Source: Linnemannia hyalina
Lineage: Eukaryota; Mortierellomycota; Mortierellomycetes; Mortierellales; Mortierellaceae
Length of the DNA: 64,000 bases
Reading direction: 5' to 3'
Assembly (NCBI GenBank): GCA_019671135.1
Contig: JAHRHY010000002.1
Span: 3,549,501-3,613,500 of the forward strand
Position 1 is the stretch's first letter. Every line of letters starts with the position of its first letter. The position numbers and the translations under genes were made by a program. Below the pieces are notes generated by a model. The model was not told where the DNA came from, searched no databases, and saw only the letters and a program-made list of their open reading frames with translations. This document shows positions 1 to 10,942 of this stretch, piece after piece.

Positions 1-672
1 ACCAAGGCGAGAAAGGACCGATGTCGAGGTGCCTGTAGGGGATAACACATTCCCGCCTTCTAGGTACTGCGGGGACGGATTTGAAGACGTTGAGTGCCGG
101 TTATTGTTAGGAGGCTGGATTATCGAGTCGCCGAGTCGGGAGACCTTGAGCGTCACCAGGGACCGACACTCCGAGATAACATTGAGCAGCATCCGGAGAT
201 TACAATCGCTGGAATTAGGGCCATCCTTCAACTCTAAACTCTGCAACCTCCCCAACCGTCCAAGACTGACCATCATCCTCGGAGAACAGGTACTATAGAC
301 CATTTCGACTTTCAATTCTTTCACCCAAACCAAGTTCCCCACTAACGCATCCATCCCCATCGCCGTCGCAACGCCCGACAACGACACTTCTAGTCACCGA
401 ACAAAGTGACATGTCCCCGCAATCGTTTGCAAATCCTGGTCGTCGACACCATAGGAGGTAAGAGACCGGACCATATGGCCGTATTTCTCGATGTGGGGGA
501 CACCTTGGCGGGAGTAAAGGAGGTGGTCCCAGGTGTAGGCGCGGAAGAGGTGGAGCCAGGCACGGGAAACGAGCATGCAAGTCTTGTGGTCGCCTGTGGA
601 GAGGTGGGCGCCGATTATGTGCAGGAGTTCTGGGATTTCGATTGGGTTGATTTTGAGTGCCAGTGAGGACAT
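1..672 (-). pseudogene. F-box/LRR protein, 5' part, interrupted by an in-frame UGA
   Basis: Reading starts at the ATG at 672 (good purine context, AAAATG). The first 92 codons hold an F-box-like helix pair (IEIPELLHIIGAHL, then VSRAWLHLF). F-box proteins normally recruit substrates to SCF ubiquitin ligases. The frame then meets TGA at 396-394, followed directly by CTA G. After the stop, the same frame stays open for all 131 remaining codons to the window edge and keeps leucine-rich-repeat character (for example LGRLGRLQSLELKDG and LLNVISECRSLVTLKVSRLG). The stop therefore splits one gene. No GT-AG intron removing it is convincing. It may be a recent nonsense mutation, a sequencing error or a readthrough site; I label it pseudogene provisionally. 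The 3' end lies outside the window. Confidence 0.7.
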
Positions 673-1333
673 TTTTGCTGTTGTGTTGTTGTGAAGGTTG
701 GGTATGAGGAGGAGGAGGAGAAGGAGGAGGAGGGGGGTGAAGCGTGGGCGGTGGTGTCAATTGGACAAGTGAGTGGAAGGGGGAGTGGTAGGGGTATGTG
801 TTTGAGAGGGAAGAAAGAACGAAAAAAAAGTGCAAATGGCGCAAAAATAAAAAAGAGCAGAGATGGCGTTGAGGTGTCGACTCCACCCTTCAGCCACGAC
901 CGAGGAATTTTTATTTTTGTCTCCCCTTTCCCCAATTTGTGCGCCTGCGGAACCTTGTCTGAATAAAGAAAAAAGATGCAACGTGCATGCCACTCGAGGT
1001 TGACACATGTTATCTTTCTCTTGTTTACCTTTCCTCCTTCTTTCCTAGCGTGGGATAACGATCTACGAAAGATGACGATACTGTGTTCGTGTTCTGCTCC
1101 CTCGACAGGTCGCGTCACGGCTTCAACTTGGTGTCAAACAACCGACTGCGCCTGGGAAGGAACGAGTGACTGCTCGTCCTCTGAACATCATCATGACATC
1201 ATGTTCAGTAGTCTTGACCAGCAAACGATTTTAAACCCGTGAGAGTGTCTATTCACTTTCGCTCTTTCCTCTCACACTCATCGGAAACACCACAAAATAC
1301 ATCCTTCCAACAACAACAACAAGCAACCAAACA
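673..1333. promoter_or_regulatory. Divergent intergenic region, no gene seen
   Basis: This region separates the F-box gene (leftward) from the His/Gln-rich gene (rightward). On the plus strand it starts with a GAGGAG-rich purine tract (about 700-740), which is a pyrimidine tract upstream of the leftward gene. Open frames here are low-complexity shadows. Presumably it carries both promoters; no specific site could be named. Confidence 0.5.
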
Positions 1334-1711
1334 ATGGCGTCCCACTTGTACAACCTCCGTGATACCGGAAAGACCCACCACTACGACCTCCGGGACACGA
1401 CCGTCTCTGCTACCAAGGACCAGATACTCCACTCGACTGCCGACCAGCACCAGCACGAGCAGGCTCACGCTCACGCTCAAGCTCAAGCTCAAGCTCATGC
1501 TCATATCCAAGGACAAGGAGAGGGACAGCGACAGGGACAGGGAGAGGGACAGGACCACACCCAAAAGTCGCACACTGGTCACCACCAACAGCACCACCAA
1601 CAGCACCACCAACAGCGCGACCACCCGTCGGTTCAGCTTGCAACTGGTGCTGAGGCTACCCTCGAACATCCAGTTCACCCCGAGCACGATCCTAGTCACC
1701 CTGGACACTAA
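1334..1711 (+). CDS. His/Gln-rich small low-complexity protein
   Basis: This is a single-exon reading frame of 125 residues. The ATG sits in a typical fungal leader context (CAACAACAACAAGCAACC, then AAACAATGG), and an AATAAA signal follows at about 1832, which together argue for a real transcript. The N-terminus (about 1-35) is mixed sequence. Residues about 36-100 are built from HQ, HA, QA and GQ repeats, including three HHQQ units from a 12-nt repeat, and the tail is His/Pro/Glu-rich. There is no signal peptide, membrane segment or known domain. The family is not recognised. His-rich tracts can bind metals, but that is only speculation. Antisense frames over the repeats are also open and are treated as shadows. 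Confidence 0.6.
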   Translation: MASHLYNLRDTGKTHHYDLRDTTVSATKDQILHSTADQHQHEQAHAHAQAQAQAHAHIQGQGEGQRQGQGEGQDHTQKSHTGHHQQHHQQHHQQRDHPSVQLATGAEATLEHPVHPEHDPSHPGH

Positions 1712-2455
1712 GCGGGAGTCTTCTTCTGGCGGCGGTCATTCTCCTGGCTCTTCTCTTTGAAGTTCAAGCAACCTACAGCCTCCACCATTTTATACGCTCA
1801 CTCTCCTGTTGTTCGCTGTACATATCCTTTGAATAAAAAGCCAGTTCACTTTGGTGGTAACATCCATATGTCGTTCTTTCGTTCTCCGTTTCAATGTGTC
1901 CTTTGACAAAAGAAAAAAAAGAAGTGAACACAAGCAGTCACATCCTGCAAACTCTCCTGCAAACAAAAGATCAATCTCACCTTTTGTTGTTCATTCACTC
2001 ACAACCTCCATCGACCCATCGGACAAAGGACAAGGCCAAGGACAAGAAAGGACACCACACTCATTCAAGTCCCTTTTTGGCCCAACTTCACAGCAAAAAG
2101 GAAGGGCATGCTCATCTCCCTCTTCGCCAGGAAACCAAACGCCTCCTTTGCGTCCATCGTACTCTCCGTCCCTGGCAACACTAGCGCCAACTCTACCTCT
2201 GCCGCAGTCCTCAAACTCAACCACCTTCTTCGTCCTTCTGTCCACTTTTCAACTTCAACAAAGACTCCAGCTGGGAAATACATCTTCAACCAACGGACAC
2301 ACATCAGCCAAGAGAACAACAACATCCCCTTTCTCAAATTCGCACACACCAACAATATCAAGGCGCTCGCCCAAAACCACGTTCACCACCATAACGGAAG
2401 CAGCAAATCCGCAGACCATCTCTCTTCTACCACCACCAACAACAGCAGCAACATA

Positions 2456-4472
2456 ATGGCAACGAACAAGGATCGCCCTTTGCCCGTACCCGGTAAAATC
2501 AGCAAATCAGAGCGAAAGCGCAGGAATAAGCAGGGTGGATCCGCGGCGGTGCTCGGGAGTGGGAGTGGGGATGTAGACAAGTACTCGTCCTGGTCGCGGG
2601 ATGAGCTCCTTCACAGGATTCGGGAACTCGAGAGTGGGACTGGTTCGAGCAATGGACCTTCGAATGCGACGGCGATTCCTGCGCACTTGATGTCGACGGA
2701 CTCTTCGTCGAGTCCTGGATCGATGGCGTCGACCGATAACGAGTCCGAGGCGACTTCATCCACCCCAGTCTACTCTACGATCGAAACCCCCAAGCGTAAG
2801 GACCGTCGCCCCTTTGATTTCTCCAAATACGCCAAACGTCATGTTGCTTTCCGGGTTGCCTACTTTGGATGGCCGTATGGAGGATTCGCGTCGCAGGGGA
2901 TGAACGAGATCAAGACGGTCGAGTCAGAGTTGTTCAACGCGCTGTTGGCGGCCAGGATTATTGAGGACCCTTTGGATTGCAACTACTCGAGATGCGGTAG
3001 AACCGATCGAGGCGTTAGTGGATTAGGTCAGGTCATTGCTTTGACTGTTCGTTCTGCCTTGCCCAAATCTTCGCCACATGTCATCCGCTCAGAGGGCGAT
3101 GGATTTGTCCCCGAGACAAAGGATCCTGCAGATGAGGGACTGACACAGGAGGAACTGGAGGCCAAGGCAGGAGTCTACTGGAAGCGCGGGATCAAGCGTA
3201 ACAAGGACGGCAGTGTCTTTGGCGAGCTGGCGTACCTCAACATCGTCAACCGTCTCTTGCCCCCAGACATCAGGATCATTGCCTGGGCACCCGTTGCCGA
3301 GGACTTCAACGCTCGGTTCCACTGTTCCTGGAGACAGTACAAGTACTTTTTCCCCAAGGGCATTATCGACATTGAGAAGATGCGGGCGGCGTCGCTCAAG
3401 TTCTTGGGCACACACGATTTCCGCAACTTTTGCAAGTACGATTCCTCCAAGACGATCGAGAACTATGACAGGACCATCCACGAGATCTCGATCGAGACTG
3501 TCCCCGAACACAACTTCCCCGCCAAGAAGAGTCGAGAGTTTTACCAATTGACGTTGAAGGGATCGGCGTTCTTGTGGCACCAGGTCCGGTGCATGATGTC
3601 GGTTCTGCTGTCGGTGGGCCAGGGGTTGGAGGAGCCTGAGGTGATTGACCAGCTCATGGACGTGCAGAATTGTCCTGCCAAGCCCAACTACGACATGGCC
3701 TCTGATCTGCCTTTGGTGTTGTACGATTGCCACTTTGAGAACATCGAGTGGCAGCACCAGACCGAAGTCGATTTGGTCAACGACATTACGCCGCTGAGAC
3801 TGTACCGCGCGATGGAGGATCAATGGTCGTGCTATGTGACCAAGTCGCTGATGTACTCGCGGATGTTGGAGCAGCTCGATCAGGCAATGTTGATCAACTT
3901 GCCTGAACCCGGTCAGTCGATCAAGTTGGGCGAGTATGCTGAGCAGAACGCTGAGAAGGAGAACAATATCTCCCTTGGTGGAGATCTCCGCATGTTCATG
4001 GGCAAGCGTTACTCCCAGGTACATTTTCAGGGAACTTTTTCACTTTCATGCTGTGTTCAACACGTACCAATTGTTCCTCCCTTTTTTTTTTTGTTATTAT
4101 TCCAGACACATATTAATTGCTTTTTTTTTCTTCTGGAAACTCAAATAGTTGATGCAACGCCAAAAGTGCCTGCCGACCGAGGTCAAGAACAAGAAGCACC
4201 AGGAGCGCAAGAGGATCAAGTTGGCGTTGGCTGAAAGTGAGGCCAACAGCGAGAACAACAGCGAGAACAACAGTGGGGCCAGCAGTGAAGTCAGTTCGCC
4301 TGCTCCTGCTAGTGTCGAGACTTTTGCCAAGACTGTTGTTGAGCCTTCGTCCCTTGGTACTTTAGCTTCTACACCCGCTGAGGAGGAGACAAAGGGACAG
4401 GAACAGGATTCATCAACGACGACGACAGCTGGGGAGAGCGCTGAAACGGACAGCAAGGCACTCCAGGCGTAG
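2456..4472 (+). CDS. PUS3: tRNA pseudouridine(38/39) synthase (Deg1/Pus3, TruA family)
   Basis: The enzyme isomerises uridine 38 or 39 in the tRNA anticodon stem-loop. There are two exons, 2456-4018 and 4149-4472, split by a 130-nt GT-AG intron, giving 628 residues. The TruA catalytic motif CGRTDRGVSG lies near residue 180, with the catalytic Asp at about 184. Other family signatures are the FRVAYFGWPYGGF start of the domain, FNARFHCSWRQYKYFF, FLGTHDFRNFCK and FLWHQVRCM. The N-terminus is Lys/Arg- and Ser-rich, and the C-terminal exon is low-complexity Ser/Glu/Thr after a basic stretch (KNKKHQERKRIK), which could help nuclear entry. The start at 2456 was preferred because it follows a CAACAGCAGCAAC leader. 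An in-frame upstream ATG at 2108 would add 116 residues (see findings). Reading through the intron shifts frame and ends at 4234. Confidence 0.93.
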
Positions 4473-5055
4473 AGAACAAAATAAACAACACTTCACTTTT
4501 TTTTTTTTTTTCCAATTTCTGAACTGTTGGAGCATACTTGGTGCTTTGGCTCATTGTCATGGGGCGACCTTCGCGAAAACAAAAGAACGCGTCCGAGTCA
4601 CGTGTGATGATTTCCTAGGTATTTTTGATGTCGACCTATTCATCCTTAAGAGAAGAAAACAACACAAACCTAACCATGTTCATAATCATAATCCTCCTGC
4701 CCTCCTCCCCTCGCAAAAGGAGTAACACTCTGCGCTGCGAACGATTATTACTATTTGCTGTCCCGCCTGAGAATGAGGATAAAGTCCAGAATGTAGGAGA
4801 AGTCTTGGAGGCTATGGAGGCAAGGATGGCGGCATGGTAATTGTTTTAAGGGTTTGTGAATAATGAGGCGGATATGGCCGTTATTCGTTTTTTTTCGTGG
4901 AGGAGTAATGAAGGATGTGTCCAAGGTCATGGGTTTTCCTTCGTCCTTCGAGATTCAGGTGCAGGTACACATTTTTTATTTTTTTTAGGTATATGTTTTT
5001 ATCTAGTGTTACAATGGAACAAGGTCAAGAAGTGACGTGGTTCATCGGCCTTTGT
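4473..5055. other. Convergent intergenic region, no gene seen
   Basis: The region holds the 3' ends of PUS3 (AATAAA near 4480, then a T-run) and of the leftward kinase gene. The 71-codon frame at 4625-4840 has no domain, no leader context and no splice partner, so it is not called. Confidence 0.5.
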
Positions 5056-7218
5056 TTAGTGCTCGGTGCCTCCAGAAGACTGGACGCGCAAATCCAAGTC
5101 AGGGCCGTACTTATTCTTCAGGGCAGTTCCCCATTCACCCAAAGCCAGTGTCTTCTTCTTGACAGCCATAAACTCCTGGATACAAGCCAGCTTCGCCTTC
5201 TTGAACTCGGCCAGCTCTTCCTCCATGCCCTCTGTCGACCACTCCTGATCCGTCTCGGACTTTTCCTGAGCGTTTGTGATCCTGACCTTCTTCTTCTGCC
5301 GACTAGAGTCGACGCCTGAATCCTCATCGGCAGGCCGCTTGTCGTCATTCTGGAACGTAGGAGGGAAATCGAAAGCTGACTCGGAAAGGGTTTCTGGACA
5401 GTAAGCGACCCTCAGAAAGGCGTGGTGGAGTAGCTCATCTGTGCTTGCTCTCTTCCTTGGGTCGATGACCAGGGCCCTTTGCAAGAAGTGCTGGCCATAT
5501 TCTGTGGTTGGCATTGACTTGAAGTATTCTTTGGTTGGAGGATACACGGTGGACCTTTTCAGAGATGAGGACAACAAATACATTGTTAACGAAATATCTT
5601 TACGTTTAGGTGTTTGGAGAGATGAGGGGGGGGGGGAGGGGGTATCGGTAACTTTTTTCAACGCGAACAGAGATGTAGAGTACTTACTCGTCTGTGATGC
5701 GGGGCTTCGTGCCAGTCATAATATAGATGAAGATGATCCCCGTGGCGAAGATATCGAGGGGGAAATCATGTTCTCCGTTGAAGAACGACTCGGGCGCCGC
5801 ATATCCCAATGATCCGGCTCTTCCACTTGGGGAGGGGTAAGGCAACAAAAAGGAATAAAATGCGGTTAGCATGGCATTTCAAAACAAAAATAAAGAATAC
5901 CTACACAAACAATAAACATCCATCCGACAATAAAAAAAAAAAGGTAACTTGTAAACTTACGTGACAGGGACAGATTGCTTGCCTTTCTTTGGTTTCCGTA
6001 ATCCCCATCCGAAATCCGCAATCTTGAGCGTCATGCCTGAAGCGACCAAGATGTTCTCGGGCTTCATATCTCTATGGATGATGCCCTTGCTGTGAATCGC
6101 GTGTAGTCCTTCCAAGATCTGTCTACCAAAATAGAGCACTTCCGGCCTAGTCAAGGCACCCCTCTTTGCCAGCAGCTGGAGGAAGTCTCTATGGAAACAC
6201 ATCTCAAATCGGAGGCATCGTCCCTGCTTGAGATCGTTGACCTCACTCAGGAACTCCACTACGTTGGTGCAACCCTTGACCGCCTTGAGCAGATCTATCT
6301 CGCGTTGAATCTATAAAAATCATCGTTTTCCAATGAATAAGGATAGTAAAACGTGTATAAGGTTAGTAAAAACATGTATAAGGTTAACAAACATGAATTG
6401 GTTTCCATTTCGCGATCGTTGTGCTACAACCAAACACCTTGAATCATTGCAGTATTACTCACTATTTCAGGTTTGGCTGCTCTCTTTGGAGCCTTCAACG
6501 CCGAGATCGTCCCAAAGCGGTCAACAACCTCGTAGACAGCTCCAAACGTTCCTCCACCAAGGTACTCCGATTCTGCGTACGCCTCACAGGAAACTGAATC
6601 GACAAAGACCTTCTTGTGGAACATTGGCGCTAGCTCTTGGCCGAGACGAGTGGTGAAAGTGGCGGTAGCTTGGTCGCGCGTATTGACCTGTGGATGACAG
6701 TGGGTGAGGGGAACATATGTGTGTCCGGTGGGTATGGTAGGACCAGCGACTGAATATGATCCTATGGCGGTGCTTGGCTCGTTATTGTAGTCGACTTCCT
6801 GAGCGATAGCGTTGTCTGTACCTTGCTGGTTGAGGTAAGGCTGATGGTGAGGGAGCTGAAGCACTGTATTGCTTGGGACGTGGGTGATCCAATTTCCATT
6901 AGTCTCGGCAATAAGAGCTCCAGGGAGAGCAGCATTATTGGGGATTGCTGTGGTGACTATACAGTGGTTGGTGAGTGTTAGAGGATGCTCCATGAGGTAG
7001 ATATAGTCGAGGATGCTTGCGGGAAGTGGAAGGTCGATGGGTATGGGGTTGTGGAAGACGGGGAGTTTCATGTTGTGGATGGTACCGAGAGGATCGATGA
7101 TGTAAGGGAGGTCGGTGAGGGTGCTGTTGTGGTTGAGGGAGGGCGGCATGGCGTGGGTGATGTCGAAGAGATCGACGGGGACAGAAGGGTCAGTGAGGGA
7201 GGAACTGCTGTTGTCCAT
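5056..7218 (-). CDS. Serine/threonine protein kinase, divergent
   Basis: Four exons join without a frame break: 7218-6463, 6310-5961, 5825-5688 and 5554-5056, giving 580 residues. Residues 1-210 are low-complexity and unassigned. The kinase domain then runs from the glycine loop (GGGTFGAV, about 221-228) through the ATP-binding Lys (SALKAPKR, about 242), the helix-C Glu (QREIDLL, about 256), the catalytic loop HRDMKPENI (Asp about 333), DFG in KIADFGWG (Asp about 351) and GYAAPES. All catalytic residues are present, so it should be active, and the Lys after HRDM marks a Ser/Thr kinase. The kinase is followed by a charged Lys/Glu tail (about 480-580) that may be a short coiled coil. The family is not settled; the activation-loop and APE region loosely recall CDC7- or Aurora-type kinases, with no strong claim. 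Confidence 0.85.
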
Positions 7219-8617
7219 TGGTCTTGTTTTCTTGTTGTGGGGCTGTGAATGAGGGTTGTCGAGCTACTGAAGCAAAGATAAGATATGAAGAGAGAAGATG
7301 ACAAGAAGACAAGAAAGAAAGCTGAGGACTTTATATCGATTGACCGTTGTTCACATGAGGGAATGAATTACCGAGGGGAGTGCATTGACCCCTTGTTATA
7401 CAATGTTTTTTTTCTTCCTCTTTCTTCTGCGCCTTCTCGTGGGAGTCTTGAAAAAGAGAGGATCTATTCGCTTTTGTATGCAAACAAGCTATGCGATGCT
7501 GATCCCCTCGTTCTCTTTCTAGCTCCCTCTTACCTTATACAACAGGACAAGACAACAACTACAACAACTGGTCAATGGTCTGGATGGTACGCTTTCTATT
7601 TCGTGTTTATTTTTGCTGGAGCTTTTGATTGCTTCGAGCTTTGTGCAATTCATTGCTTGCAGTTGCTATGTTCGCTATGGCCCTTGCATTGATTTGGTAT
7701 TGCTGTTTTCTTCGCTTGTGTGGCGAATCCCTTGCCTCGTTTATGGTTTGACCTCTGCATGCTCGTTCCTTCTCACAGTCGTCATGCCCAGCAACCCCTG
7801 CACTCTTTCCCTCCGCGCCTTCCTTTCTCTTTCCTTACCCCTGGCTGTTGGGCCAATGACGGTCTTTCAGCAGCGACAAGGGATGGTGCATACGACCAAA
7901 TTAGTATATTTTTCGGTTGACCATCAGTCTGGCCGCTGAGTGTAGACAATCCGTCATGATAGCTTTATTTTTCCTTTATCACGCGCCTCTTCCACTCTCT
8001 CTCTCTCATTCTTTTCATTCTTTCTTTTTCTTTCGTTCCTCCCTCTTTCCTCTTTCCTCTTTCCTCGTTCACTTTCCTCCATCCCTACGTCCTTCCCCCT
8101 TTGTCAACCCTTGGATGCCTTTCTTTTTTTTCTTCTTTCTAATCCCTTCTCCCCTCCCTCTTTCCCTCTGTTCTTTGCCGTCTGTCAGGCCCTTTCTCAC
8201 ATATAAATCGGCCTTCTGACCAAAGACAATAACGTATCTTATTACCGGGGAACTGCACAATTTGGTGGCGCTCTTTTTCAGCCGACAACTCATGTCGGGT
8301 TGTACTTGTGAGAGCTCACACGAGCGGATCTTTATCTCTTAATATTATTAAATGAAAGTCCCTCTTCTCGTTTAGTGTCAAACCCTACTTTTATTCCGCG
8401 AACAACAACCATGTTCGAGGTCTAGAAGGTGAGAAAGGAGAGTGCAAAGGCATTTTTACCTCCTATTTTTCTGTTTCTTCTCCGTCTCCCCTTCACCACT
8501 TTTCCTTTCCTTTCCTTGTCTCACCATTACCTTTCTTATTCATCCCACTTCTCGACCACCACCCTCAACCATCAATAAACCCATCAACCTCCGAAACCCA
8601 CAAAGCAAGTGAAAAGG
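7219..8617. other. Long divergent intergenic region, pyrimidine-rich
   Basis: This lies between two divergent genes. The stretch 7980-8200 is a strong CT-rich tract on the plus strand, and 8460-8600 is another, ending in a CAACC/CATCAA leader just before the phosphoesterase start. Open frames here encode only Ser/Phe/Leu/Pro runs from the CT tract. No gene or RNA is supported. Confidence 0.5.
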
Positions 8618-10608
8618 ATGCTGGCAAGGATACTCCTCGGGATCCTCTACACGGCCACAGGCCTCGCCATCATCGGAACCATCGTCCTCCACAACTATGC
8701 CCGCATCACCTGTCACTGGAACTGGGACTCAAAGGAATCCTTCATGAGGATGGTCGTCTTTGCTGATCCGCAGATGGAAGGCGACGCAAAGATCCGGCGT
8801 CTTGGGAAGCGAGGTAACTTTCGACTTTTTCTCTTTGGCGGTGGAAGGAAGGAAGAAAAATGGACCAGGCGACAGCCCTGCCCTTTTTTTTGTTCTTCTT
8901 GTTCTTTCCTTTGACTGGTGCTAGAACAACGACACTCTCTCCTCCAATGGCTCACCATTGTCGCACAGAGAAAAGAAAAAAAAATTGCTCCTGAAGACTC
9001 TTCTCCTCATGTACGCACTCCTTTTAACCAACTCTCCATCGTTCACCCCATCTCCTACTAAACAGCTCATGTGGACCTAGCATTCAACGACGCTTACATG
9101 CGCCACATCTACAAAAAGATGATGTCTCCCTCCTGGGAACCCCTCGCCCAACTCCCCTCCCTCCTCTCCCGCTCAACAACTCATACTCCGCAGTCTCCCA
9201 CGCACGTCAGCGTCTTAGGAGACCTCTTCTCTAGTCAATGGATCGATGATACAGAATTCGATGTTCGTGTCGCTCGTTACCGGTCCATCTTTCCTGACCC
9301 TTCCTTGTCATCCTCAGGATCAGTAGCAAGAACAGTAGGAGCAGGAGAGGAGAGCACTGTACCAGTGATGATCAACATTACGGGAAACCACGATATCGGG
9401 TATGGATACGATATCTCGCAGGACCGGGTTGAGCGGTGGGAGCAGGTCTTTGGCAAATCCAACTTTATCAGTTCTGTGGATATCCCAACATCTGGCGTTG
9501 TTGGAAGTGAGAATGATACGGATTCTCGGAGGTCGCAAAGCAGTAGAAGGTTGCATTTGGTTGTTCTTAACACCATGCTCCTCGACGGACCATCATCTGA
9601 CGAGGTAATAAGCACGTCCCCCCTTTTTTTTTACAATTGAACGGTTAATGTCAGAAATCACCCCTTTTCAATCATCACTAACGGCATCTATCTTGATTTC
9701 TCTTTGACAAATAGAACCTCCGGGGACAGACATGGCAGTTCTTGCAGGAGGCATCATCGCTGAAGGAGAACAACCCCCAGGACAAGATCGTCCTCTTGAC
9801 ACATATCCCCTTCCACAAGGAACAAGGTATTTGTGTCGACCCCCCAGATATCCGCGTACACTGGTATGTTTCTCCTTTTCATTTTCGACTACAAATTTGT
9901 TTAATTTGACGCATAATCATTAACACCCATTCAACACATACACACACACACTCTCTCTCTCATCTCTTCAACAAACACTAACATAATCAATGCCTTTTTC
10001 TCCTCTTCTCCAGGGACAACACAATTATTGAGCAGACGATGTTGACACCAAACACAACACAATGGATCTTGAACACTCTCCGGCCAGACTTTGTCCTTAA
10101 TGGACATGACCACTACGGATGCGATGTCGTTCATACCCTCCACCACGATCAGGATACCTGGATCGCCTCTGCCACAGACCTCTCCCTCCCCGTTTCTGGT
10201 TCGTCGCAAGCAGAACAGCAGCAGCAGGAGGAAGTGAAGGAACAGAGACAGCAAACACGGAGAGTGCGTGAAGTCACACAACGGTCCATGATGGCAGAAT
10301 TTGGTGGATACTCTGGACTCTTTGAAATCAAGATCCCTTCCACCTCATCTTCATCTTCTTTCGACAACAGCAACAACAGCAACAACAACAACAACATGAG
10401 CGAGGATGAACTGGAGTTTCACTACACGGCATGCGGATTCTTCAATGACGTCCAAGTCTGGGTCGTCATCATCACTGATCTGGTCGTCGCTATTCTTTGG
10501 GCTCTCTTTGGACTCCTCCGCCTCATCACCTCTTCGCTCGCATCTTCGGGACGGGCAAGGAAAAAGACCCACGTCTCCTTGTCTTCCGAAAAACAAAAAC
10601 TTCTCTAG
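8618..10608 (+). CDS. Ted1/PGAP5-type calcineurin-like phosphoesterase
   Basis: The four exons are 8618-8813, 9066-9604, 9715-9863 and 10014-10608, giving 492 residues. A signal-anchor membrane helix lies at about 5-25. The metallophosphoesterase motifs follow: VFADPQ (Asp about 50), LGDLF, TGNHDIGYG, LLTHIPF and the final NGHDHYGCD. A second hydrophobic helix (VWVVIITDLVVAILWALF) sits near the C-terminus, placing the catalytic domain in the ER or Golgi lumen. Relatives (Ted1 in yeast, PGAP5/MPPE1 in animals) remove an ethanolamine-phosphate from GPI anchors so that GPI proteins can leave the ER. The last exon also carries a Gln/Glu-rich insert and a Ser/Asn run. The fit to Ted1 rather than Cdc1 is an inference from the motifs; no search was run. 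Confidence 0.88.
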
Positions 10609-10942
10609 AAAGAAAAAAAAGTAATATTTATTTATCCATTCATCTCGCACTTCTCTCCATCCCTTTACATCAAGATGCTGGTTATCGAAGGTTTTTGTAT
10701 ACAGAGTTTCATTGAAGTACTAACGAACGGGAAAGAGAAAACTAGAGTACAATCGAAAAGAAAGAAAAAGGTACAAAGATCATGAAGGAAGAAAAAAACA
10801 AAAAAAGTAGCAGGAAAAAGAAGGGCATAACAGAAAAGAGATGAGGCAACGACAACTAAAAAGACTGCGAACACAGAAGAAGCGATTCCCAAAAGAATCA
10901 GCTCTTTGGTCGTAATGTTAGCCGTTTCGTAGTAGCGAGGCT

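Noticed and set aside
1253..1708. Long minus-strand frame opposite the His/Gln-rich gene
   Set aside because: It is composed of Ser-Leu and Val-Val repeats from the antisense of CA-rich repeats, with no promoter or splice context.
3089..4024. 311-codon minus-strand frame opposite PUS3
   Set aside because: It mirrors the strongly biased codons of PUS3 and has no domain of its own.
9931..10281. Minus-strand hydrophobic frame in the phosphoesterase gene
   Set aside because: It spans an intron and exon of a well-supported gene and arises from CT-rich antisense.
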